In this document: piece after piece, positions 27,540 through 36,654 of the stretch | Layout: each line of letters opens with the position of its first letter | Position numbering within the stretch: the first letter of the stretch is position 1 | Assembly (NCBI RefSeq): GCF_025753795.1 | Contig: NZ_JAOWPS010000001.1 | Span: 1,426,001-1,490,000, forward strand | Length of the DNA stretch: 64,000 nucleotides | DNA from: Mesorhizobium sp. YC-39 | Lineage (GTDB): Bacteria > Pseudomonadota > Alphaproteobacteria > Rhizobiales > Rhizobiaceae | Direction: 5' to 3' | Translations under genes and position numbers: made by a program | The notes under the pieces: model-generated | Told to the model about the DNA's origin: nothing | What the model saw: only the letters and a program-made list of their open reading frames with translations | Database searches by the model: none

Positions 27540-28994
27540 ATGGCCGAGCATAAGATATTCGCTGGACCGCGCATCCGCCGCATCCGCAATGCCAAGGGCC
27601 TGACGCAGACGGCGATGGCCGAAGGGCTCGGCATATCGCCGTCCTATCTCAACCTCATCGAGCGCAACCAGCGACCGCTAACGGTCCAGTTGATCCTGAA
27701 GCTGGCCACCGTCTACAAGGTGGATCCGCATGAATTGCAGGGCGAGGCGAAAGGGGCGGTCGCCGCCTTGCGGGAAGTCTTCTCGGATCCGTTGCTGGCT
27801 GGCGAATTGCCGGGCGACCAGGAGCTGATCGAGCTTGCCGAGGCGGCGCCCAATGCGTCCGCCGCGGTGGTGAAATTGTTCCGCGCCTATCGCGAGCAGG
27901 CAGAGCGGCTTTCCGATCTCAATGAGCTTCTCGCGCGGGAGGGCAGGGCCACCGCGCTTTCCGGCGCGCGGCTGCCGATCGACGAGGTGCACGAGATTTT
28001 CGAGCGCCGGCCGAACCATTTCGCCGCGCTCGAGGCGGAGGCCGAGGCGTTCACGTCGGTGCTCGATCCCGGCGACGATCTGTTCGGTGCGCTGAAGGCC
28101 TGGCTGAAGCGCGAATACGGCATCGCCGTCAAGGTGCTGCCGGTCGCCACCATGCCGAACTGGCGCCGCCGTTACGACCGCCATTCGCAGCGCCTGTTTC
28201 TGTCCGAGCGCCTGTCGCCGTTCGACCAGTTGCGCGAAGTGGCAATGGAGGCCTGTCTGATCCGCATGACGGTCGCGGTGGCGGGCGAGATCCAGGCGCT
28301 GAAGCTGACCACGGACGAGGCCCGCCGGCTGGCGCGCTTCGAACTTGGCCGCTACGCCGCCCACGCGCTGATGATGCCGTATCAGGCCTTTCAGGCGGCC
28401 GCCCACCGCGCGCGCTACGATATCGACGTGTTGCGCTCGCGCTTCGGTGTCTCCTTCGAGCAGGCGGCAAACCGCCTGACCACGCTGCAGCGGCCGGGCG
28501 CATCCGGCGTGCCGTTCTTCATGCTCGAGGTCGACAATGCCGGCAACCGCTTCCGCAAGGCGGGCAGCCAGGGTTTTCCGCAGAGCCGCTTCGGCGGCGG
28601 CTGTCCGAAGCTGCCTGTCCATGCCGCCTTTGCCCAGCCCGGCCAGATCTTCGTCGAGGCGGTGGAAATGCCCGATGGCGCCGAGTTCCTGTGCGTCGCC
28701 CGCACGCTCGAAGGGCCGCAGGGCGCATTTGCGGAACGCCCGCGCCGTACGGCACTTCTGCTGGGCTGCGACATCGGCTTTCGCGACGAGATCGTCTACG
28801 GCGCGGCACTGCCGGGCGCGATTGCCGCCGCTGTCGGAAAACCCGGACAGGGCACCAGTTCGGCCACACCGATTGGCCCCGCTTGCCGGCTCTGTGAACG
28901 CATCGGCTGCCTCGCGCGCGCCGAGCCGCCGGTCACGCGTCCGCTCGGCCTCGACGAGATGGTGACCGGACTGAGCGCCTTCGATTTTCAGTAG
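27540..28994 (+). CDS. XRE/ImmA-type short-chain fatty acyl transcriptional regulator (ScfR/RamB-like)
   Basis: This 484-residue regulator has an N-terminal XRE helix-turn-helix (about residues 8-62: IRRIRNAKGLTQTAMAEGLG, SPSYLNLIERNQRPLT). A central IrrE/ImmA-like domain (about 150-330) follows, and a C-terminal ScfR-type ligand domain with GPACRLCERIGCLARAEPP, a C-x2-C-x4-C cluster. Relatives such as RamB control aceA and acetate or propionate genes in response to acyl-CoA. Divergence from aceA supports that role. The ATG 27540 is preferred over more upstream codons because the HTH begins nine residues later; the frame upstream is low-complexity. Confidence 0.87.
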   Translation: MAEHKIFAGPRIRRIRNAKGLTQTAMAEGLGISPSYLNLIERNQRPLTVQLILKLATVYKVDPHELQGEAKGAVAALREVFSDPLLAGELPGDQELIELAEAAPNASAAVVKLFRAYREQAERLSDLNELLAREGRATALSGARLPIDEVHEIFERRPNHFAALEAEAEAFTSVLDPGDDLFGALKAWLKREYGIAVKVLPVATMPNWRRRYDRHSQRLFLSERLSPFDQLREVAMEACLIRMTVAVAGEIQALKLTTDEARRLARFELGRYAAHALMMPYQAFQAAAHRARYDIDVLRSRFGVSFEQAANRLTTLQRPGASGVPFFMLEVDNAGNRFRKAGSQGFPQSRFGGGCPKLPVHAAFAQPGQIFVEAVEMPDGAEFLCVARTLEGPQGAFAERPRRTALLLGCDIGFRDEIVYGAALPGAIAAAVGKPGQGTSSATPIGPACRLCERIGCLARAEPPVTRPLGLDEMVTGLSAFDFQ

Positions 28995-29140
28995 GATCGA
29001 GCGCGCGACCTGCTGTCTTGCCACAACCGTCGCTGTTTGGTGGATCACGCCCCAGCATTGCCTTTGCGCTACGCGAATGCGGCACGTTTTCGTCGCCCGT
29101 TGCGCATCATGCTGCCCTGAAATCGCCGACAGTCGCGCCC

Positions 29141-30094
29141 ATGACCGATACCGCATCAGCACCGATGGCCGTTTCGCCTGTTGTCTCGCCGCACGGCGAG
29201 CGCATCGGCTTTCTCTTGGTGTTCCTGTCGGCGCTGATGTGGAGTTTCGGCGGCACCATCGCCCGCTTCATCGACGCCGGCGACAGTTGGACCGTGGTGT
29301 TCTGGCGCTCGGTCTGGGCCGCCGCCTTCCTGGTCTGCTTCATGATCTGGCGCGACGGCAGGCGCGGCACGCTGAAATTGTTTCGCGATATGGGTCTGCC
29401 TGGCCTTGCCGTGGCCTTTTGCTTCGCCACCGCATCGACCAGTTTCGTCGTGGCGCTTGCTTACACCACCGTCGCCAACATCCTCTTGATGCAAGCTGGC
29501 GTGCCGCTCCTGGCGGCGCTGTTTGCCTGGGCGCTGTTTCGCGAAAGAGTGGCCATAGCGACCTGGGTGGCGATTGGCGCCGTCATAACAGGCGTCGCCA
29601 TCATGGTGTCGGAATCCCTCGATGGCGCTGTCTCGCCCATCGGCGACGGGCTGGCCCTGCTCATCGCCGTCATGTTTTCGATCGCCACCGTCATCACACG
29701 GCGCTTTGCGCATGTGCGCATGACGCCGGCGACCTGCCTCGGCACGATGCTTGCCGCCGCATTCGCTGCATCGCAGGCATCGGAATTCGCCGTTTCCAGC
29801 CGCGACATGGGCTTCCTCTTTGCCTTCGGCGTGGTCAATCTGGGCCTTGGCCTTGCCTTCTTTGCCACCGGCGCCCGGCTCGTTCCGGCAGCAATCGCTG
29901 CCCTGCTCGGCACATTCGAGCCGATCCTCGGCCCGATCTGGGTCTGGCTCATCCACTCCGAGGTGCCGTCGGCGCGCACCATTGTCGGCGGCGCGGTCGT
30001 GGTCACAGCGCTGCTCGTCCATATCGGGCACGAATTCAGGCGCCAGGCACGGCCCGTGCGGCCAGGTGTCACCGGCATGCCGTCGCCTAATTGA
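29141..30094 (+). CDS. EamA/DMT-family transporter
   Basis: This 317-residue protein has ten predicted membrane segments in two EamA repeats (FLLVFLSALMWSFGGTIARF near residue 23 and LAFFATGARLVPAAIAALLG near 240). It belongs to the drug/metabolite exporter superfamily. The repeat-2 motif GTFEPILGPIWVWL is typical. The substrate is unknown; family members export amino acids, nucleosides or siderophore precursors. ATG 29141 is selected because homology begins there; the frame is open to 29018. It lies 146 bp after the regulator on the same strand. Confidence 0.82.
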   Translation: MTDTASAPMAVSPVVSPHGERIGFLLVFLSALMWSFGGTIARFIDAGDSWTVVFWRSVWAAAFLVCFMIWRDGRRGTLKLFRDMGLPGLAVAFCFATASTSFVVALAYTTVANILLMQAGVPLLAALFAWALFRERVAIATWVAIGAVITGVAIMVSESLDGAVSPIGDGLALLIAVMFSIATVITRRFAHVRMTPATCLGTMLAAAFAASQASEFAVSSRDMGFLFAFGVVNLGLGLAFFATGARLVPAAIAALLGTFEPILGPIWVWLIHSEVPSARTIVGGAVVVTALLVHIGHEFRRQARPVRPGVTGMPSPN

Positions 30095-30464
30095 GGAGAG
30101 CGCACGCGCCAAAGCGAGATGAGCCCCAAATCGAGATGAGCCATTGACAACGCGGCAGCCGCGCGGGCAGGCTGCAAATACGGCAACAACAAGACAGGCG
30201 TATCTTGCCAAGTCTCTCCGCCGGCCTGATCCAGACCGGAGTGCATCGTTGTATTTCTACCCGCGCAGCGGCGAAAGCTTCTGACGGCGACGGAGCGCCT
30301 TCCCGACCACAAAGGAAACACCGGGCTCGGCCTGCATCACTCCGCCATGGTGCCGGCAATTCGCGCTTGTCGCTCCCTGGAAAGCTCAATAGTCTGAAAC
30401 AAATGCCCGGCCGCGCGGACGCTGCGACGAGCCGGCGACGGAACACTCATCAAAGGAGAATAGC
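30095..30464. promoter_or_regulatory. potF upstream interval with an 11-bp direct repeat
   Basis: This 370-bp gene-free interval precedes potF. CGAGATGAGCC occurs at 30115-30125 and again at 30132-30142 (17 bp apart), directly followed by TTGACA at 30144-30149, a possible -35 element. A good -10 is not visible at the standard distance. The rest shows no gene. The repeat is a candidate regulator site for the pot operon. Confidence 0.4.
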
Positions 30465-31562
30465 ATGATCCGCAAAGCGCTCTGGCTTTCGGCGACCTCG
30501 GCATTTCTGGCGCTTTTCACCATCGGCGCTCATGCCGAGGACCGCGTCGTCAACGTCTTCAACTGGTCGGACTATATCGACAGCTCGATCATCGACGACT
30601 TCACCAAGGAAACGGGCATTAAGGTCGTCTATGACACCTTCGATTCCAACGAGATCCTGGAAACGAAACTGCTTGCCGGCGGCAGCGGCTACGACGTCGT
30701 CGTGCCCAGCGGCAATTTCCTCGCACGCCAGATCCAGGCGGGTGTGTTTCAGAAGCTCGACAAGTCGAAGCTGCCCAACATTTCCAACATGTGGGACACC
30801 GTTCTGGAACGGACCGCCAAATACGACCCCGGCAACGAATACTCGATCAACTATATGTGGGGCACGGTCGGTATTGGCTACAACATCAAAAAGGTGCAGG
30901 CAGCACTTGGCACCGACAAAATCGATAGCTGGGATGTCTTCTTCAATCCGGAAAGTCTGGCCAAGCTGAAAGACTGCGGTGTCTATGTGCTCGACTCGCC
31001 AGCCGACATCATACCGGCGGCGTTGAAATATCTCGGTCTCGACCCGAACAGCACATCTGCCGACGATATCGCCAAGGCCGAGGAAGTCCTGCTGAAGGTT
31101 CGGCCCTATATCAGAAAGTTCCACTCTTCCGAATACATCAATGCCTTGGCCAATGGCGATATTTGCCTGGCGGTCGGCTGGTCGGGTGACGTATTCCAGG
31201 CGCGCAACCGCGCGGATGAGGCCAAACAGGGCGTTGAAATCGGATATTCGGTGCCGAAGGAAGGGGCTCAAATGTGGTTCGACCAGATGGCGATACCGGC
31301 CGATGCCCCGCATGTCGCCGAAGCGCTCGAATTCCTCAACTACATGATGAAGCCCGAAGTGATCGCCAAATCGTCAAACTATGTACTGTATGCCAACGGC
31401 AACAAGGCGTCGCAGCAGTTCATCGACAAAGCGATCCTGGATGATCCGGCGATCTATCCGGACGCTGCGACCTTGGAAAAACTCTACACCGTCTCGCCTT
31501 ACGATCCCAAGACCCAGCGCATCATTACGCGCACCTGGACCAAGATCGTCACCGGCCAATAA
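30465..31562 (+). CDS. potF: Putrescine/spermidine-binding periplasmic protein
   Basis: This 365-residue solute-binding protein has a signal peptide (MIRKALWLSATSAFLALFTIGAHA). It has the PotD/PotF fold signature VVNVFNWSDYIDSSIIDDF, then KVVYDTFDSNEILETKLLAG and YDVVVPSGNFLARQIQ, and NYMWGTVGIGYN. It captures putrescine or spermidine for the ABC importer encoded next. The start has AAGGAG 6-7 nt upstream. A strong hairpin between this gene and potG probably stabilises its message, as is common for excess production of binding proteins. Putrescine preference is inferred from PotF similarity and the nearby puuAB. Confidence 0.92.
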   Translation: MIRKALWLSATSAFLALFTIGAHAEDRVVNVFNWSDYIDSSIIDDFTKETGIKVVYDTFDSNEILETKLLAGGSGYDVVVPSGNFLARQIQAGVFQKLDKSKLPNISNMWDTVLERTAKYDPGNEYSINYMWGTVGIGYNIKKVQAALGTDKIDSWDVFFNPESLAKLKDCGVYVLDSPADIIPAALKYLGLDPNSTSADDIAKAEEVLLKVRPYIRKFHSSEYINALANGDICLAVGWSGDVFQARNRADEAKQGVEIGYSVPKEGAQMWFDQMAIPADAPHVAEALEFLNYMMKPEVIAKSSNYVLYANGNKASQQFIDKAILDDPAIYPDAATLEKLYTVSPYDPKTQRIITRTWTKIVTGQ

Positions 31563-31576
31563 GCAATCTGACACGA

Positions 31577-31597
31577 CCCCGGCAGCCGCTGCCGGGG
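31577..31597 (+). terminator. Strong hairpin between potF and potG
   Basis: CCCCGGCAGC and GCTGCCGGGG are complementary over 10 bp around a single C, so the folded form has about 8-9 pairs. CTTCTTTTC follows a few bases later. It lies 14 bp after potF and 40 bp before potG. It may act as a partial terminator or a 3' stabiliser that raises the level of binding protein over the transporter. Confidence 0.75.
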
Positions 31598-31637
31598 TCG
31601 ACTTCTTTTCGGGGCAAGCAGCAGACGGAGTGGGGAC

Positions 31638-32777
31638 ATGAAATCGCTTGGCAGCATCCGCAGGGATTTCGCGCCATGGAACGATCCGAACGCCAAGCCG
31701 TATATCCAGTTCGACAATGTCACCAAGAAGTTTGGTGACTTCACCGCGGTCAACAATTTGTCGCTGACCATCTTCGAGCGCGAATTCTTCGCCCTGCTAG
31801 GCGCCTCCGGCTGCGGAAAGTCGACGCTGCTTCGGATGCTTGCTGGCTTCGAGGAGCCGACCGCCGGTCGCATCCTGCTCGACGGCCAGGATTTGCGCGG
31901 CATTCCGCCCTATCGCCGGCCGGTCAACATGATGTTCCAGTCCTATGCGTTGTTTCCGCACATGACGGTCGAGAACAACATCGCTTTCGGCCTCAAGCAG
32001 GACGGCATGCCCAAGCCTGAGATCGCGGCGCGCGTTGCCGAGATGCTGAGGCTGGTCAAGCTCGAGCAGTTCGCCAAACGCAAGCCGCACCAGCTATCTG
32101 GTGGCCAGCGCCAACGCGTCGCGCTCGCGCGCTCGGTCGCCAAGCGGCCAAAGGTCTTGCTGCTCGACGAGCCGCTGGGCGCGCTGGACAAGAAGCTGCG
32201 CGAGGAAACGCAATTCGAACTGATGGACCTGCAGCAAAATCTCGGCCTCACCTTCGTCGTCGTTACCCACGACCAGGAGGAGGCGATGACCATGGCCGAT
32301 CGCATCGCCATCATCGACAAGGGCGAGGTGATGCAGGTGGCGACGCCGGCGGAAGTCTACGAGGCGCCGGGCTCCCGTTTCGTCGCCGGTTTTGTCGGCA
32401 ACGTCAACATGTTCGAAGGCAAGATCGCGCGTGGCGAGGCCGGGGTCGCCAGCATCGATGCCGGCAATGGCATCACCATCCGGACCGAAAATGCCGGCAA
32501 CGCTGCCGCTGGTGCGGCCGTCACCTTCGCCATCAGGCCGGAAAAGATCAAAGTGTCGTCCACGAAACCTGCCGGTGCCGTCAACGCCATCGAGGGCGAG
32601 GTATACGACATCGCCTATCTCGGCGACATGACCGTCTATCATGTCAGGCTGGACGACGGCCAGGTGGTGCGGGCCAGCACCATGAACGCGGCACGCATAA
32701 CCGAGGACCCGCTGAGCTGGAACGACCGTGCCTGGGTTTCTTTCCGGCCCGACGCCGGCGTTGTGCTGACGCGGTAG
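31638..32777 (+). CDS. potG: Polyamine ABC transporter ATP-binding protein
   Basis: This 379-residue ATPase has Walker A GASGCGKSTLL (about residue 55), Q-loop FQSYALFPHMTVENNIAFG, ABC signature LSGGQRQRVALARS (about 153) and Walker B LLLDEPLGALDKKLR. The switch histidine is in VVTHDQEEAMTMADR. A C-terminal TOBE domain (about 280-375) is present, as in PotA/PotG. It energises polyamine import in the inner membrane with PotH and PotI. ATG 31638 has GTGGGG near it. Confidence 0.94.
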   Translation: MKSLGSIRRDFAPWNDPNAKPYIQFDNVTKKFGDFTAVNNLSLTIFEREFFALLGASGCGKSTLLRMLAGFEEPTAGRILLDGQDLRGIPPYRRPVNMMFQSYALFPHMTVENNIAFGLKQDGMPKPEIAARVAEMLRLVKLEQFAKRKPHQLSGGQRQRVALARSVAKRPKVLLLDEPLGALDKKLREETQFELMDLQQNLGLTFVVVTHDQEEAMTMADRIAIIDKGEVMQVATPAEVYEAPGSRFVAGFVGNVNMFEGKIARGEAGVASIDAGNGITIRTENAGNAAAGAAVTFAIRPEKIKVSSTKPAGAVNAIEGEVYDIAYLGDMTVYHVRLDDGQVVRASTMNAARITEDPLSWNDRAWVSFRPDAGVVLTR

Positions 32778-32786
32778 GGGGCGATC

Positions 32787-33761
32787 ATGTCAAACGCCGC
32801 TGTCCCCGCCGCAACGACCTCTCCGGCCACGGATGCAAGCAAATCCACTCTGGTCAGGCTGGGCGCTGCCTTCATTGCCCGTCTTGTTATCATTGTCCCG
32901 TATCTCTGGCTGCTGTTCTTCTTCCTCATTCCGTTCATCATCGTCTTCAAGATTTCGCTGTCGCAGACAGCGATTGCCATGCCGCCCTACACGCCGGTAC
33001 TCGACTTCAGAGACGGCATTTCCGGATTTCTCTCGGGATTTGGTGCGCTTAACTTCGACAACTACGCCTGGCTGACGCAGGACGCGCTTTACTTCAACGC
33101 CTATGTGACGAGTGTCGTCATCGCCGCAATCTCGACGGTCCTGACATTGCTCGTCGGCTATCCGATCGCCTACGGCATGGCCCGCGCCCCGGCGACGATC
33201 CGACCGACCCTGCTGATGCTGGTGATCCTGCCGTTCTGGACCTCGTTCCTGATCCGGGTCTACGCCTGGATCGGCATCCTCAAGCCCGAGGGCCTGCTTA
33301 ATCAGCTGCTGCTCTCAACCGGTATCATCAGCCAGCCGCTGATCATCCTCAACACCTACACGGCGATCTTCATCGGCATCGTCTATTCCTACCTGCCATT
33401 CATGGTGCTGCCGCTCTATTCCTCCCTTGAGAAAATGGACTATTCGCTGATCGAGGCGGCCAAGGATCTCGGCTGCCCGCCAATCACTGCCTTCTGGAAG
33501 ATCACTTTTCCGCTGTCGCTGCCTGGCGTCATCGCTGGCTGTCTTCTGGTGTTCATCCCCGCCGTCGGCGAGTTCGTCATTCCCGATCTGCTCGGCGGGT
33601 CGCAAACGCTCATGATCGGCAAGACGCTGTGGAACGAGTTCTTCGCCAATCGCGACTGGCCGGTGTCGTCGGCCGTCGCTGTTATCCTGCTGTTGCTGCT
33701 GATCGTGCCGATCATGTTCTTCCAGCGGGCCCAGGCGCACGCCCAAGAACAGGATCGGTGA
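32787..33761 (+). CDS. potH: Polyamine ABC transporter permease
   Basis: This 324-residue permease has six or seven membrane segments. The first follows a 35-residue cytoplasmic N-terminus (LVIIVPYLWLLFFFLIPFIIV). The EAA loop reads EAAKDLGCPPITAFWKITFP (about residues 230-249) and contacts PotG. It is of the PotB/PotH type and pairs with PotI. It starts 9 bp after potG and is followed at 4 bp by potI, so the three are translated from one message. Confidence 0.93.
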   Translation: MSNAAVPAATTSPATDASKSTLVRLGAAFIARLVIIVPYLWLLFFFLIPFIIVFKISLSQTAIAMPPYTPVLDFRDGISGFLSGFGALNFDNYAWLTQDALYFNAYVTSVVIAAISTVLTLLVGYPIAYGMARAPATIRPTLLMLVILPFWTSFLIRVYAWIGILKPEGLLNQLLLSTGIISQPLIILNTYTAIFIGIVYSYLPFMVLPLYSSLEKMDYSLIEAAKDLGCPPITAFWKITFPLSLPGVIAGCLLVFIPAVGEFVIPDLLGGSQTLMIGKTLWNEFFANRDWPVSSAVAVILLLLLIVPIMFFQRAQAHAQEQDR

Positions 33762-33765
33762 AACC

Positions 33766-34584
33766 ATGAACGTCACCTGGAGCCGCTTCAATATCACCTC
33801 GATCGTGCTGGGTTTTGCCTTTCTTTACCTGCCGATCGTCCTGCTCATCGTCTTCTCGTTCAACGAATCGAAGCTGGTCACCGTCTGGGGCGGCTTCTCG
33901 ACCAAATGGTACGTCTCGCTGTTTCACAACCAGGGTCTGATGGACGCCACCTGGGTAACGGCGCGCGTCGGCGTCATTTCGGCCACCGTGGCGACCGTGC
34001 TCGGCACGCTGGCGGCTCTCACCTTGACGCGCTACACCCGCTTCAGGGGCCGGGTGCTGTTTTCCGGCATGGTCTTTGCACCGCTGGTCATGCCGGAAGT
34101 CATCACCGGCCTGTCGCTGCTGCTGCTCTTCGTCGCCGTCGGCCTTGACCGCGGCTTCCTAACCGTCACCCTTGCGCACATCACATTGACCATGTGCTTC
34201 GTCGCCGTCGTCGTGCAGTCGCGTCTGATCACCTTCGACCGCTCGCTGGAAGAGGCAGCCATGGATCTGGGCGCGCCGCCGGTGAAGACCTTCTTCCAGA
34301 TCACGCTGCCCGTCATCATGCCGGCGATCGTGTCCGGCTGGATGCTGGCGTTCACTCTCTCGCTGGACGATCTGGTTATCGCCAGCTTCACCTCGGGGCC
34401 TGGCGCCACCACGCTGCCGATGAAGATCTACAGCCAGGTCCGCCTCGGCGTGACGCCGGAGATCAACGCCGCCTGCACCATCCTGATCGCGGTTGTGGCC
34501 ATCGGTGTTATCATTGCTTCGCTCGCCAACAAGCGTCGCGAGGTCCAGCGCCAGCGCGACGAGCAGGCCGCGCAACGCGGGTGA
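33766..34584 (+). CDS. potI: Polyamine ABC transporter permease
   Basis: This 272-residue permease of the PotC/PotI type has six membrane segments and the EAA loop EEAAMDLGAPPVKTFFQITL (about residues 162-181). The C-terminus is basic and cytoplasmic. It forms the translocation pore with PotH. It is last in potFGHI. The next gene, asmA-like, is convergent and ends 21 bp later. No obvious terminator hairpin separates them. Confidence 0.93.
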   Translation: MNVTWSRFNITSIVLGFAFLYLPIVLLIVFSFNESKLVTVWGGFSTKWYVSLFHNQGLMDATWVTARVGVISATVATVLGTLAALTLTRYTRFRGRVLFSGMVFAPLVMPEVITGLSLLLLFVAVGLDRGFLTVTLAHITLTMCFVAVVVQSRLITFDRSLEEAAMDLGAPPVKTFFQITLPVIMPAIVSGWMLAFTLSLDDLVIASFTSGPGATTLPMKIYSQVRLGVTPEINAACTILIAVVAIGVIIASLANKRREVQRQRDEQAAQRG

Positions 34585-34605
34585 GATGGGCCGCGATCTG
34601 GCTGC

Positions 34606-36456
34606 CTACTCCCCTGAAACGCCGCGGCTTATCGGCGAGATGAACGGCGTGCTCCAGGTGCCGCCGACGAAGAACGAAGACTGGCTGGGACCTTGGCCGT
34701 TTGTCGGTGTCGCCGCCTGGTCTGGCTGGATGATGCCGCCGGACAGGGCCAACCCGCGTCCGGCATAGGTTGCGATGCCGGAAAGCCAGAGCTTGTATTT
34801 CGCCGAATTGGCCTCGGCCTTGTCGATCTTCGCCACACCGTTCGAAATGCTCGCCTTGAGTTCGGCTCCATCGATCGGCAGCGTTCCGTCGGAGACATCG
34901 TCGAGTGCAAAGAACCCGCCTTGTTCGGTGTGTTTGAGAAATGCCGGCAGATTGAACTTGCTCAGCGCGCCCTGGCCGAATGTCGCCGAGACCGAGCCGT
35001 CGGCGTTTTCGAAGATGGAATCCCAGGTTCTGCCCGGTCCCTTGAGGATGACGGAGACGGTTCCCGTGCCGATCGGCACCAGCCGCGTCATTCCGGCCGC
35101 GGTGCCGAACGCGCCGCCGTCGATATCCGAGGCAAGCAGCCTGATCTCGACCTGCGTCCCCTCCGGCTTGCGATCGAAACGAAGACTGCTCTGGATGTTG
35201 CCGCCAAAGGCCGATGCATCGGAAATGTCGAAGACGGCAAGACCGTTCTTGACCTGCGCGGTGGCGGCGACATCGGCAAGCTGGATGGCGCCGGCGGTGG
35301 CGTGGGCCGCCGACAGCCTGAGATCGAGATTGATCCGGTCGGCGAAGCTCGTGTCGATCTCAGCGGGACCAGTTCCGCCAGTGGGCGCCAAGGGCGTGAA
35401 GGCGGAAAGAAACGACCACAAGTCGAGCGTGTCGAATGCGAGCGTCCCGGCGATCACCGGTCGCGCCTCGCCGAAGGAAAGATCCAGGGCGCCCATTCCC
35501 GGATTGTTGTCCAGGGCGAGCGCGGTGTTTTCCAGTTTGACGCGGCCGGCGGTCGCCGTCACCTTGCTCGAAACGGAGATCGAGCCGATTGCCGCACCCG
35601 GCGCGATGCCGGCCTGCGACCATTCGAGCACCCGCCTGAGCGAGGGTGCGGCAAATTTCGCCTGGCCGTCGAAATAGGCATTCTCGAACATGCTGGCCAC
35701 GCCGTCGAAGGAAAAACTGGCAGGGGCCGCCTTGAACGAAAGCGTGATCGGCGCCGCGCCCCCCGCAAACAGCACCAGCGGGTTCGGCGATGCGGCATCC
35801 ACGGCGACGCTCTCACCGCGCCAGATCCCGGTCGCCGACAGCGTCGCATTGCTGTTCATCGCGGCCCAGTTCGCCTGGCCACTCAGGCTGCTCAGGATCT
35901 CGGTGTCCTTGCCGCCAACCGAGTTCACCATACGGCCGTCTCTGAATTCCACCGTACCGAAAGGATCTGTCGGCAGCTTGCTCAGATCCGGCTTGGCGCG
36001 ATCGGCGCTGACCACGGCGCGAGCGGTGTCGATGGAGCGCGTGATGCGCCCGCCCGAAGGTATGGCGGGCAGGAAAAGCCCATTTGCTGCGCGCTGAACC
36101 CGGATCGTCGGCCGCACCAGCCGCGCCGTCGAAAACACCACGTCGCCACGCAGCGCCGCCATGGCGGAGAGATCGACCTCGACCCGTTCGGCTTCGATCA
36201 CCGGCGGCGCATCGGTCTCCGTCCACTGCGAAAGCGTCACATCGGTCAGGATGGCGCGGAAATTCGGCCAGACTTCGATCCGCGGTGCGCCGTCGATGGT
36301 GACCCTGAAACCGCTCCACGCACTCATTTCCCAAGCAATGCGGTCGCGCACGATGCGGGTCGAGGCAACGAGCGGCAGGGCTGCGACGACCAGCGCGATG
36401 ACGAGGACGGCAACGCCGATCGCCCATATTCCGCGCCGGATCAAAGGTGATGCCAT
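34606..36456 (-). CDS. AsmA-family envelope protein
   Basis: This 616-residue protein has an N-terminal membrane anchor (GIWAIGVAVLVIALVVAALPLVA, residues 9-31) and a large periplasmic beta-rich body. Near the start it has the typical RDRIAWEMSAWSGFRVTIDG segment of AsmA N-terminal domains, and near residue 480 the DFAxxG-like RTWDSIFENADGSVSATFGQ. AsmA proteins belong to the bridge-like lipid transfer group and affect outer-membrane lipid balance. In S. meliloti a related gene sits between pot and acsA2 by my recollection. The start ATG 36456 lacks a strong ribosome site. Confidence 0.78.
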   Translation of the reverse strand: MASPLIRRGIWAIGVAVLVIALVVAALPLVASTRIVRDRIAWEMSAWSGFRVTIDGAPRIEVWPNFRAILTDVTLSQWTETDAPPVIEAERVEVDLSAMAALRGDVVFSTARLVRPTIRVQRAANGLFLPAIPSGGRITRSIDTARAVVSADRAKPDLSKLPTDPFGTVEFRDGRMVNSVGGKDTEILSSLSGQANWAAMNSNATLSATGIWRGESVAVDAASPNPLVLFAGGAAPITLSFKAAPASFSFDGVASMFENAYFDGQAKFAAPSLRRVLEWSQAGIAPGAAIGSISVSSKVTATAGRVKLENTALALDNNPGMGALDLSFGEARPVIAGTLAFDTLDLWSFLSAFTPLAPTGGTGPAEIDTSFADRINLDLRLSAAHATAGAIQLADVAATAQVKNGLAVFDISDASAFGGNIQSSLRFDRKPEGTQVEIRLLASDIDGGAFGTAAGMTRLVPIGTGTVSVILKGPGRTWDSIFENADGSVSATFGQGALSKFNLPAFLKHTEQGGFFALDDVSDGTLPIDGAELKASISNGVAKIDKAEANSAKYKLWLSGIATYAGRGLALSGGIIQPDQAATPTNGQGPSQSSFFVGGTWSTPFISPISRGVSGE

Positions 36457-36609
36457 ATCGCCCCGGTTGCTTCCATTCCGACAAAATCGCCCGATGGTGT
36501 AACCCTAATCGTCACTACGACTTAGGGCTGATGCATTTCAAGTCTTTATGGCCCAGCGATGGCATTTGCGCACATCCATCGCGGCCGGCTTAACAAAATC
36601 TTGCTCTGC

Positions 36610-36617
36610 TGCGCTGC
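36610..36617 (+). promoter_or_regulatory. TGCGCTGC element before acetoacetyl-CoA synthetase
   Basis: TGCGCTGC, within a TGC-rich run that continues to GATATGCA, lies 38 bp before the start at 36655. The same octamer occurs before the phasin gene at 42695-42702. PhaR/AniA regulators of PHB genes in alphaproteobacteria bind TGC/GCA-rich sites, so this is a candidate shared operator. Confidence 0.35.
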
Positions 36618-36654
36618 GATATGCATAAGCGACGGTGACCGTGGAGGAACGATC

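Noticed and set aside
27678..29162. A 494-codon minus-strand open frame over the ScfR-like regulator
   Set aside because: Antisense of a gene with HTH and Cys motifs; rich in Arg, Gln and His, with no recognisable domain.
29156..30211. A 351-codon minus-strand open frame over the EamA gene
   Set aside because: Antisense of a ten-segment transporter. Its His/Asp/Arg-rich product is what the reverse of membrane codons gives.
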